A DNA stretch of 64,000 bases from JAUILH01 sp965230535 (GTDB lineage: Bacteria > Bacteroidota > Bacteroidia > Flavobacteriales_D > JAUILH01): contig OZ246010.1 in assembly GCA_965230535.1 (NCBI GenBank), positions 744,001-808,000 of the forward strand, in the 5' to 3' direction. Positions 42,755 through 51,832 of the stretch are shown here, one piece after another. Numbering within the stretch: the first letter of the stretch is position 1; every line of letters begins with the position of its first letter. The translations under genes were made by a program, and so were the position numbers. The notes under the pieces are model-generated. The model was given only the letters and a program-made list of their open reading frames with translations, did no database searches and was not told the DNA's origin.

Positions 42755-43117
42755 ATGAAGACGATGATGATTATTGAGGGCGACCGGGACTATTCTTTTA
42801 CTTTGAAAAATGCATTTGGTACCAATTATAAATATTACTGTTTCTCCTCAATCGAGGATTTTGAGAACAATGGAAAACACGTGACTCCTGACATTGTTCT
42901 TGTTGATTATTATTTACCTGACGGGAATGCACCCGGATTAATTAAGAAACTTAAGTCTAAATCTATGTCTTTACCTGTCATTGCTATGAGCCAATCAAAC
43001 GAGCCCAATGTCTGGAAAGAATCTATTTTGGCCGGCGGAAGTTATTTCTTCCGAAAGGACAAGGCCATCACAAAAGAACTCCTATCCAAAGTAAAAATGC
43101 TTGAAGGTCGTTCTTGA
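42755..43117 (+). CDS. Stand-alone receiver domain with altered acidic pocket
   Basis: A 120-residue single receiver domain; I start at the ATG at 42755 because the longer frame upstream overlaps terminator DNA. It aligns with its upstream paralogue (IIEGDRDYSFTLK against IIEDDPVFSFVLK), so one Mg-binding acid of the pocket has become Gly. The phospho-acceptor Asp (IVLVDYYLPDG), Ser (AMSQS) and Lys (FRKDK) remain. The uvrB promoter overlaps its 3' end. Confidence 0.82.
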   Translation: MKTMMIIEGDRDYSFTLKNAFGTNYKYYCFSSIEDFENNGKHVTPDIVLVDYYLPDGNAPGLIKKLKSKSMSLPVIAMSQSNEPNVWKESILAGGSYFFRKDKAITKELLSKVKMLEGRS

Positions 43118-43143
43118 AATATGCCCTGTATTGCGTAGTTTTG
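43114..43143 (+). promoter_or_regulatory. uvrB leaderless promoter (TTG-N19-TAGTTTTG)
   Basis: A TTG at 43114-43116 and an exact -7 box TAGTTTTG at 43136-43143 with a 19-bp spacer form a complete promoter. The box ends 4 nt before the uvrB ATG at 43148. The -33 TTG overlaps the stop of the second receiver gene. Confidence 0.7.
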
Positions 43144-43147
43144 AATA

Positions 43148-45169
43148 ATGCCTTTTAAGATTCATTCAGATTACAAGCCTACAGGAGATCAACCTAAAGC
43201 CATTCAGGAACTATCCGATGGCATCAACAACGGATTGCTTGCTCAAACGCTCTTAGGAGCCACCGGAACCGGAAAAACATTTACTGTTGCCAACGTAATT
43301 GAGCAGGTCCAGCGACCAACACTCATATTATCTCATAACAAAACTCTGGCAGCTCAGTTATTCAGTGAGTTTAAGTCGTTTTTCCCCGACAATGCCGTAG
43401 AATACTTTGTGTCTTACTACGATTATTATCAACCGGAAGCCTACTTGCCTGTATCAGATACCTATATCGAAAAAGACCTCTCAATCAATGATGAAATTGA
43501 GAAATTAAGGTTGAGAGCAACCTCTGCCCTGCTTTCCGGCAGACGAGATGTCCTTGTTGTGGCATCCGTTTCATGCATCTACGGGATCGGTAATCCGGAA
43601 GAGTTTAACAAGGGGATCATTAACATTAAGGTCGGGGATGAAATTGGCAGAAACAAGTTTTTGAGACGCTTGGTTGAGAATCTTTACGCCAGAAACGACT
43701 ACGATTTTGAACGCGGAAACTTCAGAGTAAAAGGTGATACCGTAGATATTTACCTGGCTTATGCTGATTTTGCTCTGCGCGTATTTTTCTGGGGAGATGA
43801 AATTGAGGCCATAGAAACCTTCGACCCGAGCCCTAATGGAAAAAAACTGGAAGAACACGATCACTACAACATTTTTCCGGCCAACATATTTGTAACCAGC
43901 CAAAATACCATTAACAATGCTATTGGAAAGATAGAGGTTGATCTTGGGAATCGCATCACTCAATTTGAAGAAGAGAAAAAGCTCATTGAGGCGCAACGAA
44001 TCAGAGAACGGGTGAACATGGACCTGGAAATGATACGAGAATTGGGTTATTGTTCCGGAATTGAAAATTATTCAAGATATTTTGATCAAAGAAATCCAGG
44101 CTCCAGACCCTTCTGTTTGCTGGATTATTTCCCGGATGATTTCTTGTTGGTAGTGGACGAAAGTCATGTTACAATGCCACAAATCAAAGCCATGTATGGT
44201 GGAGACAGAGCCAGAAAGGTGAATCTGGTGGACTATGGTTTCAGATTACCCGCAGCTATGGACAATCGACCTCTTAAGTTCGAAGAGTTCCTAAATGTGG
44301 TTGGTCAGCGCGTATATGTGAGTGCCACTCCTGCTGATTTTGAACTACAGGAAAGTGAAGGAATCATTGTTGAGCAAATCATCAGACCTACAGGTTTATT
44401 AGATCCTGTTATTGAAGTTCGCCCCAGCCTTAATCAAATTGATGATTTGATGGAAGAAATTCTTCAAAGAGTCGAAAAAGAGGAACGTGCTCTAGTGACG
44501 ACATTGACCAAACGTATGGCAGAAGAGCTGTCTAAGTATCTCATCAAAATGGGCATCAAAACCAGATATATCCATTCTGAAGTAGATACTTTGGAACGCG
44601 TAGAGATCCTTCAGGAATTGAGACACGGAAGATTTGACGTTTTGGTTGGTGTCAACTTATTAAGAGAAGGGTTGGATCTTCCTGAAGTGAGTTTGGTTGC
44701 CATTTTGGATGCCGATAAAGAAGGCTTTCTGAGAAGTACAAGAAGTTTGGTTCAAACAGTTGGTCGTGCAGCGAGAAATGTCAACGGGCGGGTATTGATG
44801 TATGCGGATAAGATCACAGATTCTATGCAACAAACCATCGACGAGACGAACAGAAGACGTGCACTTCAAATTGAGTACAATGAGGACCACAACCAAACAC
44901 CTACTCAAATTGTAAAGAAGAAGGAAAATCCTTTAATGCACATCACTGGTCAGGAAAAAGCTTACAAGCAAGAAGAATCTGTGGCAGATATCGCGGCCGA
45001 CCCTGTGATGCAGTATATGACTATTCCCCAGCTTGAAAAAGCAATACAACACAGTCAAAAACAAATGCAAAAAGCAGCCAAAGACCTTGATTTTATTGAA
45101 GCTGCACGTCTCCGTGATGAAATGTTTACCTATCAGGAATTGCTTAAGCAGAAGAAGAGCAACAAATGA
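43148..45169 (+). CDS. uvrB: Excinuclease ABC subunit B
   Basis: A 673-residue UvrB, the damage-verifying helicase-like subunit of nucleotide excision repair. Walker A is GATGTGKTFTVAN, the beta-hairpin region is SYYDYYQPEAYLP, and helicase motifs such as VGVNLLREGLDLPEVSL and LVQTVGRAARN follow. The C-terminal UVR domain (KQMQKAAKDLDFIEAARLRD) interacts with UvrC. A leaderless promoter with proper -33 and -7 spacing precedes it. Confidence 0.98.
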   Translation: MPFKIHSDYKPTGDQPKAIQELSDGINNGLLAQTLLGATGTGKTFTVANVIEQVQRPTLILSHNKTLAAQLFSEFKSFFPDNAVEYFVSYYDYYQPEAYLPVSDTYIEKDLSINDEIEKLRLRATSALLSGRRDVLVVASVSCIYGIGNPEEFNKGIINIKVGDEIGRNKFLRRLVENLYARNDYDFERGNFRVKGDTVDIYLAYADFALRVFFWGDEIEAIETFDPSPNGKKLEEHDHYNIFPANIFVTSQNTINNAIGKIEVDLGNRITQFEEEKKLIEAQRIRERVNMDLEMIRELGYCSGIENYSRYFDQRNPGSRPFCLLDYFPDDFLLVVDESHVTMPQIKAMYGGDRARKVNLVDYGFRLPAAMDNRPLKFEEFLNVVGQRVYVSATPADFELQESEGIIVEQIIRPTGLLDPVIEVRPSLNQIDDLMEEILQRVEKEERALVTTLTKRMAEELSKYLIKMGIKTRYIHSEVDTLERVEILQELRHGRFDVLVGVNLLREGLDLPEVSLVAILDADKEGFLRSTRSLVQTVGRAARNVNGRVLMYADKITDSMQQTIDETNRRRALQIEYNEDHNQTPTQIVKKKENPLMHITGQEKAYKQEESVADIAADPVMQYMTIPQLEKAIQHSQKQMQKAAKDLDFIEAARLRDEMFTYQELLKQKKSNK

Positions 45170-45211
45170 TACTGGCACGATTATTCGTATACTTACATTA
45201 AAATTAAGGAT

Positions 45212-45688
45212 ATGGTACGATTAGCGATAGGGATATTATTGGTAGGCTGCTTAAGCAGCACAGCTTGTAAATCAAAGAAAGACATGGCTGATAAAGGCGA
45301 TAAAAAAACGACGGAAGCCAAACAGGATTCTAATGTAAGCGCAGTAACTGTAAACAGTAATTTTATGCGCCCAAAGACCAATCCTGCAGTTAGTATTGAG
45401 AAAGTCAGTATTGATGGCAACATTCTCAATCTGGAAGTTAGCTACAGCGGAGGCTGTGAGGAGCATGCTTTCGAGCTGATTTCAACTAACATGTATAAAA
45501 AAAGCATGCCGCCTCAGTTAAATCTTTATCTGAAGCATACCAACAATGGTGACGCTTGCAGAAAACTCATCATGGATACACTTCAGTTTAATATTGAAGA
45601 CGTGAAATATCCTGGTGGTGGAGATTTGGTCTTGTTAATTTCTGATGGAAATACGGCCGCCACCAAAGTGACTTATCAGTCTAATTAA
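45212..45688 (+). CDS. Lipoprotein of unknown function
   Basis: A 158-residue lipoprotein (SSTAC, Cys19). A Lys-rich spacer (KKDMADKGDKKTTEAK) is followed by a compact beta domain with NLEVSYSGGCEEHAFELIST and NNGDACRKLIMDTLQFNI. Two cysteines (in GGC and DAC) could form a disulfide. No family name is known to me. The end overlaps the convergent Lrp gene by 8 bp. Confidence 0.7.
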   Translation: MVRLAIGILLVGCLSSTACKSKKDMADKGDKKTTEAKQDSNVSAVTVNSNFMRPKTNPAVSIEKVSIDGNILNLEVSYSGGCEEHAFELISTNMYKKSMPPQLNLYLKHTNNGDACRKLIMDTLQFNIEDVKYPGGGDLVLLISDGNTAATKVTYQSN

Positions 45689-46139
45689 CAGGGTAAGCAG
45701 TTTCTCTTTTTACTTCATCCATTACAAAATTGCTGTCTATTGAATTGATATTTTCAATGGCTGACAGGCGATCTGTGATGAACTTTTTGTACTCAAACAT
45801 ATCTGCTACCGCGATTTTCAGGAAGTAATCTGTTTGTCCCGCAATATGATAACATTCCATCACTTCATGCAGGCGATTCACGCTATTCTGGAAGTTGAGG
45901 AGATGTCCTTTGGAATGTTTATCGAGTTTGACTGAAATGAAAGCTATCAGGTTTTTATCTACCAAAGTGTTGTCTACCAATGCAACATAATTCTTGATAA
46001 CACCTTTCTTTTCCAGTTTCTTCACACGTTCGAAAACTGGTGTAGTCGACAATCCCATCTCCTGGGCTAATTCCTTATGTGTGATACGTGCATTGGCCTG
46101 TAATCTCTCTAAAATTTTCTTATCTGTCTTATCCATCAA
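45681..46139 (-). CDS. Lrp/AsnC-family transcriptional regulator
   Basis: A 152-residue regulator with an N-terminal helix-turn-helix (ILERLQANARITHKELAQEM, then GLSTTPVFERVKKLEKKGVI) and a RAM ligand-binding domain (residues ~70-145; HEVMECYHIAGQTDYFLKI). Members sense amino acids. Three TTGAT/ATCAA copies sit just upstream of the start, possibly an autoregulatory site. It is convergent with a lipoprotein gene. Confidence 0.93.
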   Translation of the reverse strand: MMDKTDKKILERLQANARITHKELAQEMGLSTTPVFERVKKLEKKGVIKNYVALVDNTLVDKNLIAFISVKLDKHSKGHLLNFQNSVNRLHEVMECYHIAGQTDYFLKIAVADMFEYKKFITDRLSAIENINSIDSNFVMDEVKRETAYPVN

Positions 46140-46267
46140 TCAATCTTTTGATCAATTATAGAAATTAGTTCTGCTTTATTTACCAGTGGCAGAATTAAGT
46201 TCTAACAGTCTGTGGTTGATTTCAAGCTTCAGAAAAGGAGGCTTAGTTAGCGAAAGTCCCGTATACC

Positions 46268-47158
46268 CTAGAAATTTGGAAGCACAATTGGTTTGAAAAT
46301 TTTCTTAGGAGAATTAGAAACCACATATGCCAGGAAGAATTCCAGGCTACCGCTGCCATAATTTGATAATTCAGATACTGTCTTGTTGTAAGCCAATCCA
46401 AGCTGGATTCTCTTTTTGATTGTAGCTCCGGCCATGCCGCCATACGTATCAGTGCTTCTGTAGGATAATCCGGCCCAATATCTGCCTTTGTAGATATATC
46501 TGGCTACTAAATTCAAATTAGTCATATCCATATCAGTAGACAGCATCACACTTGGTTCGATAACAGATGATCTACTAAGAAATAGCCTGTACTTACTGTA
46601 TAGATGATATTGTCTTTTAGGTTGAGTAAAGGTATACCCATATTCGTAAGTAGGTTCCGTAATTTGTGTGGAACTAAGTCCAACAGTATATCGCCATGAA
46701 CCATATGCAATTCCCCCATTTAGATTGAACTGAGTACTTGGACCTTTTGCTGGTCCATGAGGTAAATTCCCGGGCCAATTATAATCCTGAGACCTTGTAT
46801 TGATTCCTGGAGAGATTCCAAAACTCAGAGTTTGTAGTTTACCCAGTTTAAGATGAAAGGCATAGCCCAAATTTATTTGCGTTTGACGCTCGAATCCGAA
46901 ACGGTTAATATGCCCATTGATTCCAACGGCGCCGTGAATTTTCTTTGAAGCCATTTCGTATAAAGCTGAGCTTATTTTGGGGTGTCCGTCAAACTGAAAA
47001 TAATTCTCTTTATGTGACAACGCACCGTAATGCTTATGCTCGAATCCCATCAATGCCGGATTAGAAAAAGTTGCCATCTCATTGAAGAGCATATACTCCG
47101 GTTGTTGCGCATATGCAGTAGAACAAAAACAAAGTAGAAAAAGTAGTGTCGATCTCAT
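46268..47158 (-). CDS. PorP/SprF-family T9SS outer-membrane protein
   Basis: A 296-residue PorP/SprF-like barrel: signal peptide (cleavage near AYAQQ), then PEYMLFNEMATFSNPALMG, the family opening, and LGLSYR-type strands. LSSTQITEPTYEYG is shared with the next gene upstream, so the two are paralogues. Such proteins assist the T9SS in handling adhesins or cargo with type B sorting signals. No large adhesin gene is next to them. Confidence 0.9.
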   Translation of the reverse strand: MRSTLLFLLCFCSTAYAQQPEYMLFNEMATFSNPALMGFEHKHYGALSHKENYFQFDGHPKISSALYEMASKKIHGAVGINGHINRFGFERQTQINLGYAFHLKLGKLQTLSFGISPGINTRSQDYNWPGNLPHGPAKGPSTQFNLNGGIAYGSWRYTVGLSSTQITEPTYEYGYTFTQPKRQYHLYSKYRLFLSRSSVIEPSVMLSTDMDMTNLNLVARYIYKGRYWAGLSYRSTDTYGGMAGATIKKRIQLGLAYNKTVSELSNYGSGSLEFFLAYVVSNSPKKIFKPIVLPNF

Positions 47159-47214
47159 GGTACAGGTTTTAAAAGTGAAACCATGTTCTCTTTAAAAAGT
47201 TACAAGGTCGGTTT

Positions 47215-48111
47215 CTAAAATTCTGGTGTAATTAACCTTCTGTACCTTTTATCCCCTATCATAACTGCCAGCAAAAATTCCACACTTCCTTGAGAGTGGT
47301 TAGCTATTTTAGACAAGGTCATGTCGTAGGCACAAGCAATGCGATACTTTCCAAGTACGTCTGTTCCTGCCATAAAACACAATGCATCATCATATCTATA
47401 TGATATACCAGCCCAGTAGGTATCCTGATAGGTGTATTGTAAATTGACATCAAACTGTGTAGATACGCCATCGGTTTTAACGAGCAATCCTGGTTGAATA
47501 ACAGAAGATGGCGACAGCCTAATCATGTATTTAGAATGGAGATAATAGTGTCTGGCTGAAAGTATTTTCCCTTGATTAATCTCGAAAGTTGGTTCCGTAA
47601 TTTGAGTTGAACTTAAGCCAAGCGTGAATCCTCCTGCTACATAAGCCAAACCAAAATTGATGTTATGTGTGATGTCAGAGCCATTGGGAGGAATACTGGG
47701 GTCCTTTAGATCAATTAAATTCCAATCGGCATCCAGTGTTTTGTTTCTTAAACCGGCTGCCACACCAAAGCTCAGACTTTTAAGTCCAGCTAATTTGATA
47801 TGATAAGCGTATTGTAAATTGAAGGCCAAATCAGTTTGAAAACCAATCTTGTCAAAATAACCTGTGGTTCCAAGTCCACCATGAAGTGGCAACTTGCTCG
47901 TCTCATACACCCACCCCACTGTTTGAGGAGCGCCATCAAAACCAGTCCATTGATTTCTATACGTTGCAGCTCCATAATGATTGTACTCCAGGCCGGTCAT
48001 TGCCGGGTTAAACATTGAAATGGTACTATTGAACATAGTAAATTGAGGCTGTTGCTGGGCAGATACGCCTTCAACAATCAACAAACTTAATATTAGGCCA
48101 AGAACTCTCAT
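47215..48111 (-). CDS. PorP/SprF-family T9SS outer-membrane protein (paralogue)
   Basis: A 298-residue paralogue of the gene at 46268-47158, with a 56-bp gap between them. Signal peptide (cleavage near VSAQQ) then QFTMFNSTISMFNPAMTGLE, LGLSSTQITEPTFE and SSVIQPGLLV, which mirror the other copy. Tandem copies suggest specialisation toward different cargo. Expected in the outer membrane. Confidence 0.9.
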   Translation of the reverse strand: MRVLGLILSLLIVEGVSAQQQPQFTMFNSTISMFNPAMTGLEYNHYGAATYRNQWTGFDGAPQTVGWVYETSKLPLHGGLGTTGYFDKIGFQTDLAFNLQYAYHIKLAGLKSLSFGVAAGLRNKTLDADWNLIDLKDPSIPPNGSDITHNINFGLAYVAGGFTLGLSSTQITEPTFEINQGKILSARHYYLHSKYMIRLSPSSVIQPGLLVKTDGVSTQFDVNLQYTYQDTYWAGISYRYDDALCFMAGTDVLGKYRIACAYDMTLSKIANHSQGSVEFLLAVMIGDKRYRRLITPEF

Positions 48112-48158
48112 TGCATTTTTGATGTGAAACCTCCGAAAGGCAATAAAGTTACTTTAAT

Positions 48159-48944
48159 CTAGTCGATTTTTTCTGTTGTACCCTCGTCAGCTGTTTTTTC
48201 CTGTCCCTTCGGACCAACGTACACATCTTTGAGGTAGTACAAATACCAACCTAACGAGAATACAGCAAAAGCACTCACGATATGCCAAAGGAAATGCGTT
48301 CCTTGCGGAAGCCACTCTGGTGGATGAGGGTTAGACTCGCTGTAATCCAAACTTCTAAACACAATTGCTCCTATTAGAAATAGAGCCGTTAAAGCTATCA
48401 GATGCCATTTATACCCTTTGGTTCGATAGAGTATGATGAATGTCGGTATTCCAATTACACACATCCCATTCAAAGTGTAAAACACATTGGGAGCGGCGGT
48501 GCGCGGAATGTTTATGATGCCATTATTCAACAATAGACTGAAACTGAATAGCACCGCAAATACACCGGGTATCACCAGTAGTCCTTTCTTCCAACTTCCC
48601 AGCACTCTCGACCAAAAATGAACACCAACCACCAGCATCATCAACAAGGCAGGAAGAAAGTCCATAATGAGCCAAACATTATGAATTCTAAATGCATGAA
48701 AAAGCGTAGACCCAATTCCGTTGAGCAGCAATAAAGGCAATACAGAAGTAATGATAATATGCTCTTTGTATTGACCTTTTAATTTGAAGAACCAGTAAAT
48801 AACCGGTACCAGAAAAAACAATGATGAAGCTGCATTCCACGGTTCTTTGATCAAAGAATGTTCATGAAACTCATGATAAATTGGTCCGCTATCTTTCACT
48901 TCATTGGACCAGTGTAATAGCTTTAAGAAAAAATCCTCTCTCAT
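48159..48944 (-). CDS. Ceramidase-like CREST-superfamily membrane protein
   Basis: A 261-residue protein with about seven hydrophobic helices. The CREST metal-hydrolase signature is visible: EPWNAASSLFFL near the first helix, NGIGSTLFHAF (Ser and His), LIMDFLPALLM (Asp) and FLWHIVSAF preceded by THF (two His). By family it is a zinc-dependent membrane hydrolase, possibly acting on amide-linked lipids; Bacteroidota make sphingolipids, which makes ceramide a reasonable but unproven substrate. It overlaps rimO by 4 bp. Confidence 0.82.
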   Translation of the reverse strand: MREDFFLKLLHWSNEVKDSGPIYHEFHEHSLIKEPWNAASSLFFLVPVIYWFFKLKGQYKEHIIITSVLPLLLLNGIGSTLFHAFRIHNVWLIMDFLPALLMMLVVGVHFWSRVLGSWKKGLLVIPGVFAVLFSFSLLLNNGIINIPRTAAPNVFYTLNGMCVIGIPTFIILYRTKGYKWHLIALTALFLIGAIVFRSLDYSESNPHPPEWLPQGTHFLWHIVSAFAVFSLGWYLYYLKDVYVGPKGQEKTADEGTTEKID

Positions 48945-50251
48945 TCTACAATCGTTCCTTTTAGATCAAAATGGTCGGCCGAATCTATGCGAACATTTGC
49001 AAAATCACCAAGTCTTGCAAACTGGTCGCTGCTCACTAAAATCTCGTTGTCTACTTCCGGTGAATCGTACTCAGATCTGCCTATGAAATAACCGTTTTCA
49101 GCCTTATCGAACAATACCTTGTATGTTTTACCAACCTTCTGCTGGTTTAGATCAAAAGAAATTCCCGACTGCAAATCCATGATCGCATCTGCTCGTTCCT
49201 GTTTCAACTCTGCAGGTACATCATCCTCAAAGTTGTAAGCATGTGTATTTTCCTCATGAGAGTAAGTAAAGCAGCCCAATCTTTCAAAACGCATGGCCTC
49301 AACCCAGTCGTACATTTCCTGAAAATCCGCTTCCGTTTCTCCAGGGTAACCAGTGATCAAAGTTGTTCTTATGGCTATTTCCGGAATAATGTCTCTAATA
49401 TCTGTGATCAGTTTGGTTGTTTTCTCACGATCTGTCCCCCGTCTCATTGCCTTCAACATTCTCGAAGAACCATGTTGCAAAGGAATGTCCAGATAATTAC
49501 AAATATTGTCGCGTTCCTTCATGACTTCAATGACCTCCATTGGGAAACCCGAAGGATATGCATAATGCAATCTGATCCAATCCAGCCCTTCAACATCTGA
49601 CAAATTTCTCAAAAGGTCAGCAAGCGTTCTTTTACCGTATAGATCCAATCCGTAATATGTCAGATCCTGTGCGATCAATATAAGCTCTTTGGTTCCGCTT
49701 GCCACTAATGATTTTGCATTTTCCACAAGCTGCTCCTGTGGTGTAGACTTGTGCTTACCGCGCATAAGAGGAATGGCACAAAAAGAACATGGCCTGTCAC
49801 AACCTTCTGCAATCTTAAAATAAGCATAATGCGAAGGTGTAGTAAGCAACCGCTCTCCTATCAATTCTTTTTTATAATCGGCCTTGAGTGTTTTAAGCAA
49901 TCGTGGCAGATCTCTTGTTCCGAAATAGGCATCCACATTGGGAATCTCCTCTTCCAATTCGTCTTTATATCGTTGAGATAAACACCCTGTAACGTACACC
50001 TTGTCTACCAAACCAGCTTCTTTGGCATCTGCAAACTGCACAATGGTATTGATGGATTCTTCCTTGGCGTTGTCTATAAATCCACAAGTATTGATGATTA
50101 CAATAGATGAATCTTCTTTCTGAGATTCGTGTTCCACCTCAAAATCGTTGGCCTTTAATTGGGCCATCATCACTTCCGAATCAAAAATATTCTTCGAACA
50201 CCCAAGGGTTACTACGTTTACTTTGTTCTTTTTGAGTGTTTTTGTTTTCAT
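48941..50251 (-). CDS. rimO: Ribosomal protein S12 methylthiotransferase
   Basis: A 436-residue radical SAM methylthiotransferase that modifies an aspartate of ribosomal protein S12. N-terminal cluster residues are in VVTLGCSKNIFDSE and the radical SAM motif is CDRPCSFC (in KIAEGCDRPCSFCAIP). A TRAM domain ends the protein. It lies downstream of ftsY and overlaps the ceramidase-like gene by 4 bp. Confidence 0.97.
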   Translation of the reverse strand: MKTKTLKKNKVNVVTLGCSKNIFDSEVMMAQLKANDFEVEHESQKEDSSIVIINTCGFIDNAKEESINTIVQFADAKEAGLVDKVYVTGCLSQRYKDELEEEIPNVDAYFGTRDLPRLLKTLKADYKKELIGERLLTTPSHYAYFKIAEGCDRPCSFCAIPLMRGKHKSTPQEQLVENAKSLVASGTKELILIAQDLTYYGLDLYGKRTLADLLRNLSDVEGLDWIRLHYAYPSGFPMEVIEVMKERDNICNYLDIPLQHGSSRMLKAMRRGTDREKTTKLITDIRDIIPEIAIRTTLITGYPGETEADFQEMYDWVEAMRFERLGCFTYSHEENTHAYNFEDDVPAELKQERADAIMDLQSGISFDLNQQKVGKTYKVLFDKAENGYFIGRSEYDSPEVDNEILVSSDQFARLGDFANVRIDSADHFDLKGTIVE

Positions 50252-50301
50252 CTGAAGTGAAATTACTTATAAAGTAAACAAGCTGTTAGAATAATGTGGG
50301 C

Positions 50302-51258
50302 TTACTTCTTAAACAAAGAATCTACGAATTCTTTCTTATTGAATACCTGCAGATCCATCATTCCCTCTCCTATTCCGATATATTTCACAGGTACTTTCAA
50401 CTGATCTGAAATACCGATGACAACACCGCCTTTGGCCGTACCGTCAAGCTTGGTAATGGCCAACGCGTTAATTTCTGTTGCCTGAGAGAATTGTTTCGCC
50501 TGTTCAAAGGCGTTTTGACCAGTAGAACCATCCAAAACAAGTAAGATCTCGTGTGGCGCATCAGGCACAACCTTTTGCATCACGCGTTTAATCTTGGTCA
50601 ACTCGTTCATCAGGTTTACTTTGTTGTGAAGTCTACCAGCTGTATCTACAATTACAACATCTGCGTTTTTGGCTTTTGCAGATTCCAAAGTATCAAAAGC
50701 CACAGAAGCCGGATCTGCGTTCATCCCTTGCTCTACAATTGGCACATCTACTCTCTGACTCCAAATCTTTAATTGATCTACTGCAGCAGCTCTAAAAGTA
50801 TCTGAGGCACCAAGTACCACACTCTTTCCTTGTTTCTTAAACTGGTAAGCCAGTTTTCCAATGGTCGTTGTTTTACCAACGCCATTCACACCCACAACCA
50901 TGATGACATATGGTCCCTGAATATTCTCGGGAATAGCTACCTCAGTTAGATCCTGAGTATGGTTTTCTTCAAGCAAAGCGGCAATTTCATCTCTCAATAT
51001 CCCATCCAGCTCAGAGGTGCTCACGTACTTATCTCTGGCCACGCGCTCTTCAATTCGCTCAATGATTTTGAGGGTAGTATCCACACCAACGTCAGAAGTT
51101 ACCAAAACCTCTTCCAGGTCATCCAGAACTTCATCATCTACTTTTGATTTTCCGGCAATTGACCTTGTTAGCTTTGAGAAAAAGCTCGACTTGGTTTTCT
51201 CCAAACCTTTGTCAAGATTCTCTTTTTTCTCCTTATTGAATAATCCGAATAATGCCAT
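50302..51258 (-). CDS. ftsY: Signal recognition particle receptor
   Basis: A 318-residue FtsY, the membrane-associated GTPase receptor for the signal recognition particle. G motifs include GVNGVGKTTTIGKLA (P-loop), DTFRAAAVDQL, DTAGRLHN and TKLDGTAKGG. The N-terminal acidic region is short, as in many Bacteroidota. An intrinsic terminator-like hairpin separates it from the upstream ribosomal genes. Confidence 0.97.
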   Translation of the reverse strand: MALFGLFNKEKKENLDKGLEKTKSSFFSKLTRSIAGKSKVDDEVLDDLEEVLVTSDVGVDTTLKIIERIEERVARDKYVSTSELDGILRDEIAALLEENHTQDLTEVAIPENIQGPYVIMVVGVNGVGKTTTIGKLAYQFKKQGKSVVLGASDTFRAAAVDQLKIWSQRVDVPIVEQGMNADPASVAFDTLESAKAKNADVVIVDTAGRLHNKVNLMNELTKIKRVMQKVVPDAPHEILLVLDGSTGQNAFEQAKQFSQATEINALAITKLDGTAKGGVVIGISDQLKVPVKYIGIGEGMMDLQVFNKKEFVDSLFKK

Positions 51259-51268
51259 AGTGCTATAT

Positions 51269-51313
51269 AAAAAATCCCGACGATACCTTGCTATATGCTT
51301 GGCATGACGGGAT
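51269..51313 (-). terminator. Terminator or attenuator between the DUF4295 gene and ftsY
   Basis: On the minus strand ATCCCG and CGGGAT, with an inner ATGCC/GGTAT helix, form a stem followed by TTTTTT. It lies 25 bp past the DUF4295 stop and 11 bp before the ftsY ATG. Confidence 0.65.
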
Positions 51314-51337
51314 CAAATTTCTTTAGAAAGGCTAAGA

Positions 51338-51490
51338 TTATTTTGCGAAAAAATCTTTCACTTTATCGTTGTGTACAATCTCTTCTTTAAAACTGTAAGA
51401 ACCAGTTTTCTCAGACTTAACCATTTTAATACACTTGGTGTAGTTCTTACCACCTCCAGTTTGTAACGTTGCTACGGTTTTCTTTGCCAT
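51338..51490 (-). CDS. DUF4295 family protein
   Basis: A 50-residue protein, MAKKTVATLQTGGGKNYTK in its first 19 residues, then a short middle and a DKVKDFFAK end. DUF4295 is a small Bacteroidota family normally sited between rpmG and ftsY, which is the case here (7 bp after rpmG). Its role is unknown; the basic composition and position suggest ribosome association. Confidence 0.9.
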   Translation of the reverse strand: MAKKTVATLQTGGGKNYTKCIKMVKSEKTGSYSFKEEIVHNDKVKDFFAK

Positions 51491-51497
51491 GACTCAA

Positions 51498-51680
51498 TTA
51501 TTTTATTTCACGGTGAATGGTGTATCTCCTTAAAACAGGATTATACTTTCTCAACTCCATTCTGTCCGGTGTGTTTTTTCTATTCTTGGTTGTGATGTAT
51601 CTTGACGTTCCAGCCATACCGCTGTCTTTGTGCTCTGTACACTCCAAAATTACTTGTACTCTATTTCCTTTCTTTGCCAT
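51498..51680 (-). CDS. rpmG: 50S ribosomal protein L33
   Basis: A 60-residue bL33: GNRVQVILECTEHKDSGMAG, RYITTKNRKNTPDRMELRKY and a basic end. Only one of the usual zinc cysteines is present (in LEC), so this is a zinc-independent form. It is followed by the DUF4295 gene after 7 bp. Its promoter has the TTTGCACCCCG element. Confidence 0.97.
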   Translation of the reverse strand: MAKKGNRVQVILECTEHKDSGMAGTSRYITTKNRKNTPDRMELRKYNPVLRRYTIHREIK

Positions 51681-51695
51681 TGTAAAATGTTAAAA

Positions 51696-51710
51696 CGGGG
51701 TGCAAATATA
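51696..51710 (-). promoter_or_regulatory. rpmG promoter element TATATTTG-CACCCCG
   Basis: On the minus strand TATATTTG (exact -7) runs into TTTGCACCCCG, identical in the last 11 bases to the rplS promoter. A TTG lies about 16 bp upstream of the box. Confidence 0.7.
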
Positions 51711-51832
51711 GTCATTTTCTTGAAAACAAACACATCATGGTCTTTTTTTTAGACTTCATTTGTGTCTTTTTCTTTGACTGCGAAATTAGGCTTCTGTTTT
51801 ATACCAAACAAGCATCTTGTTTAGATCATGAG

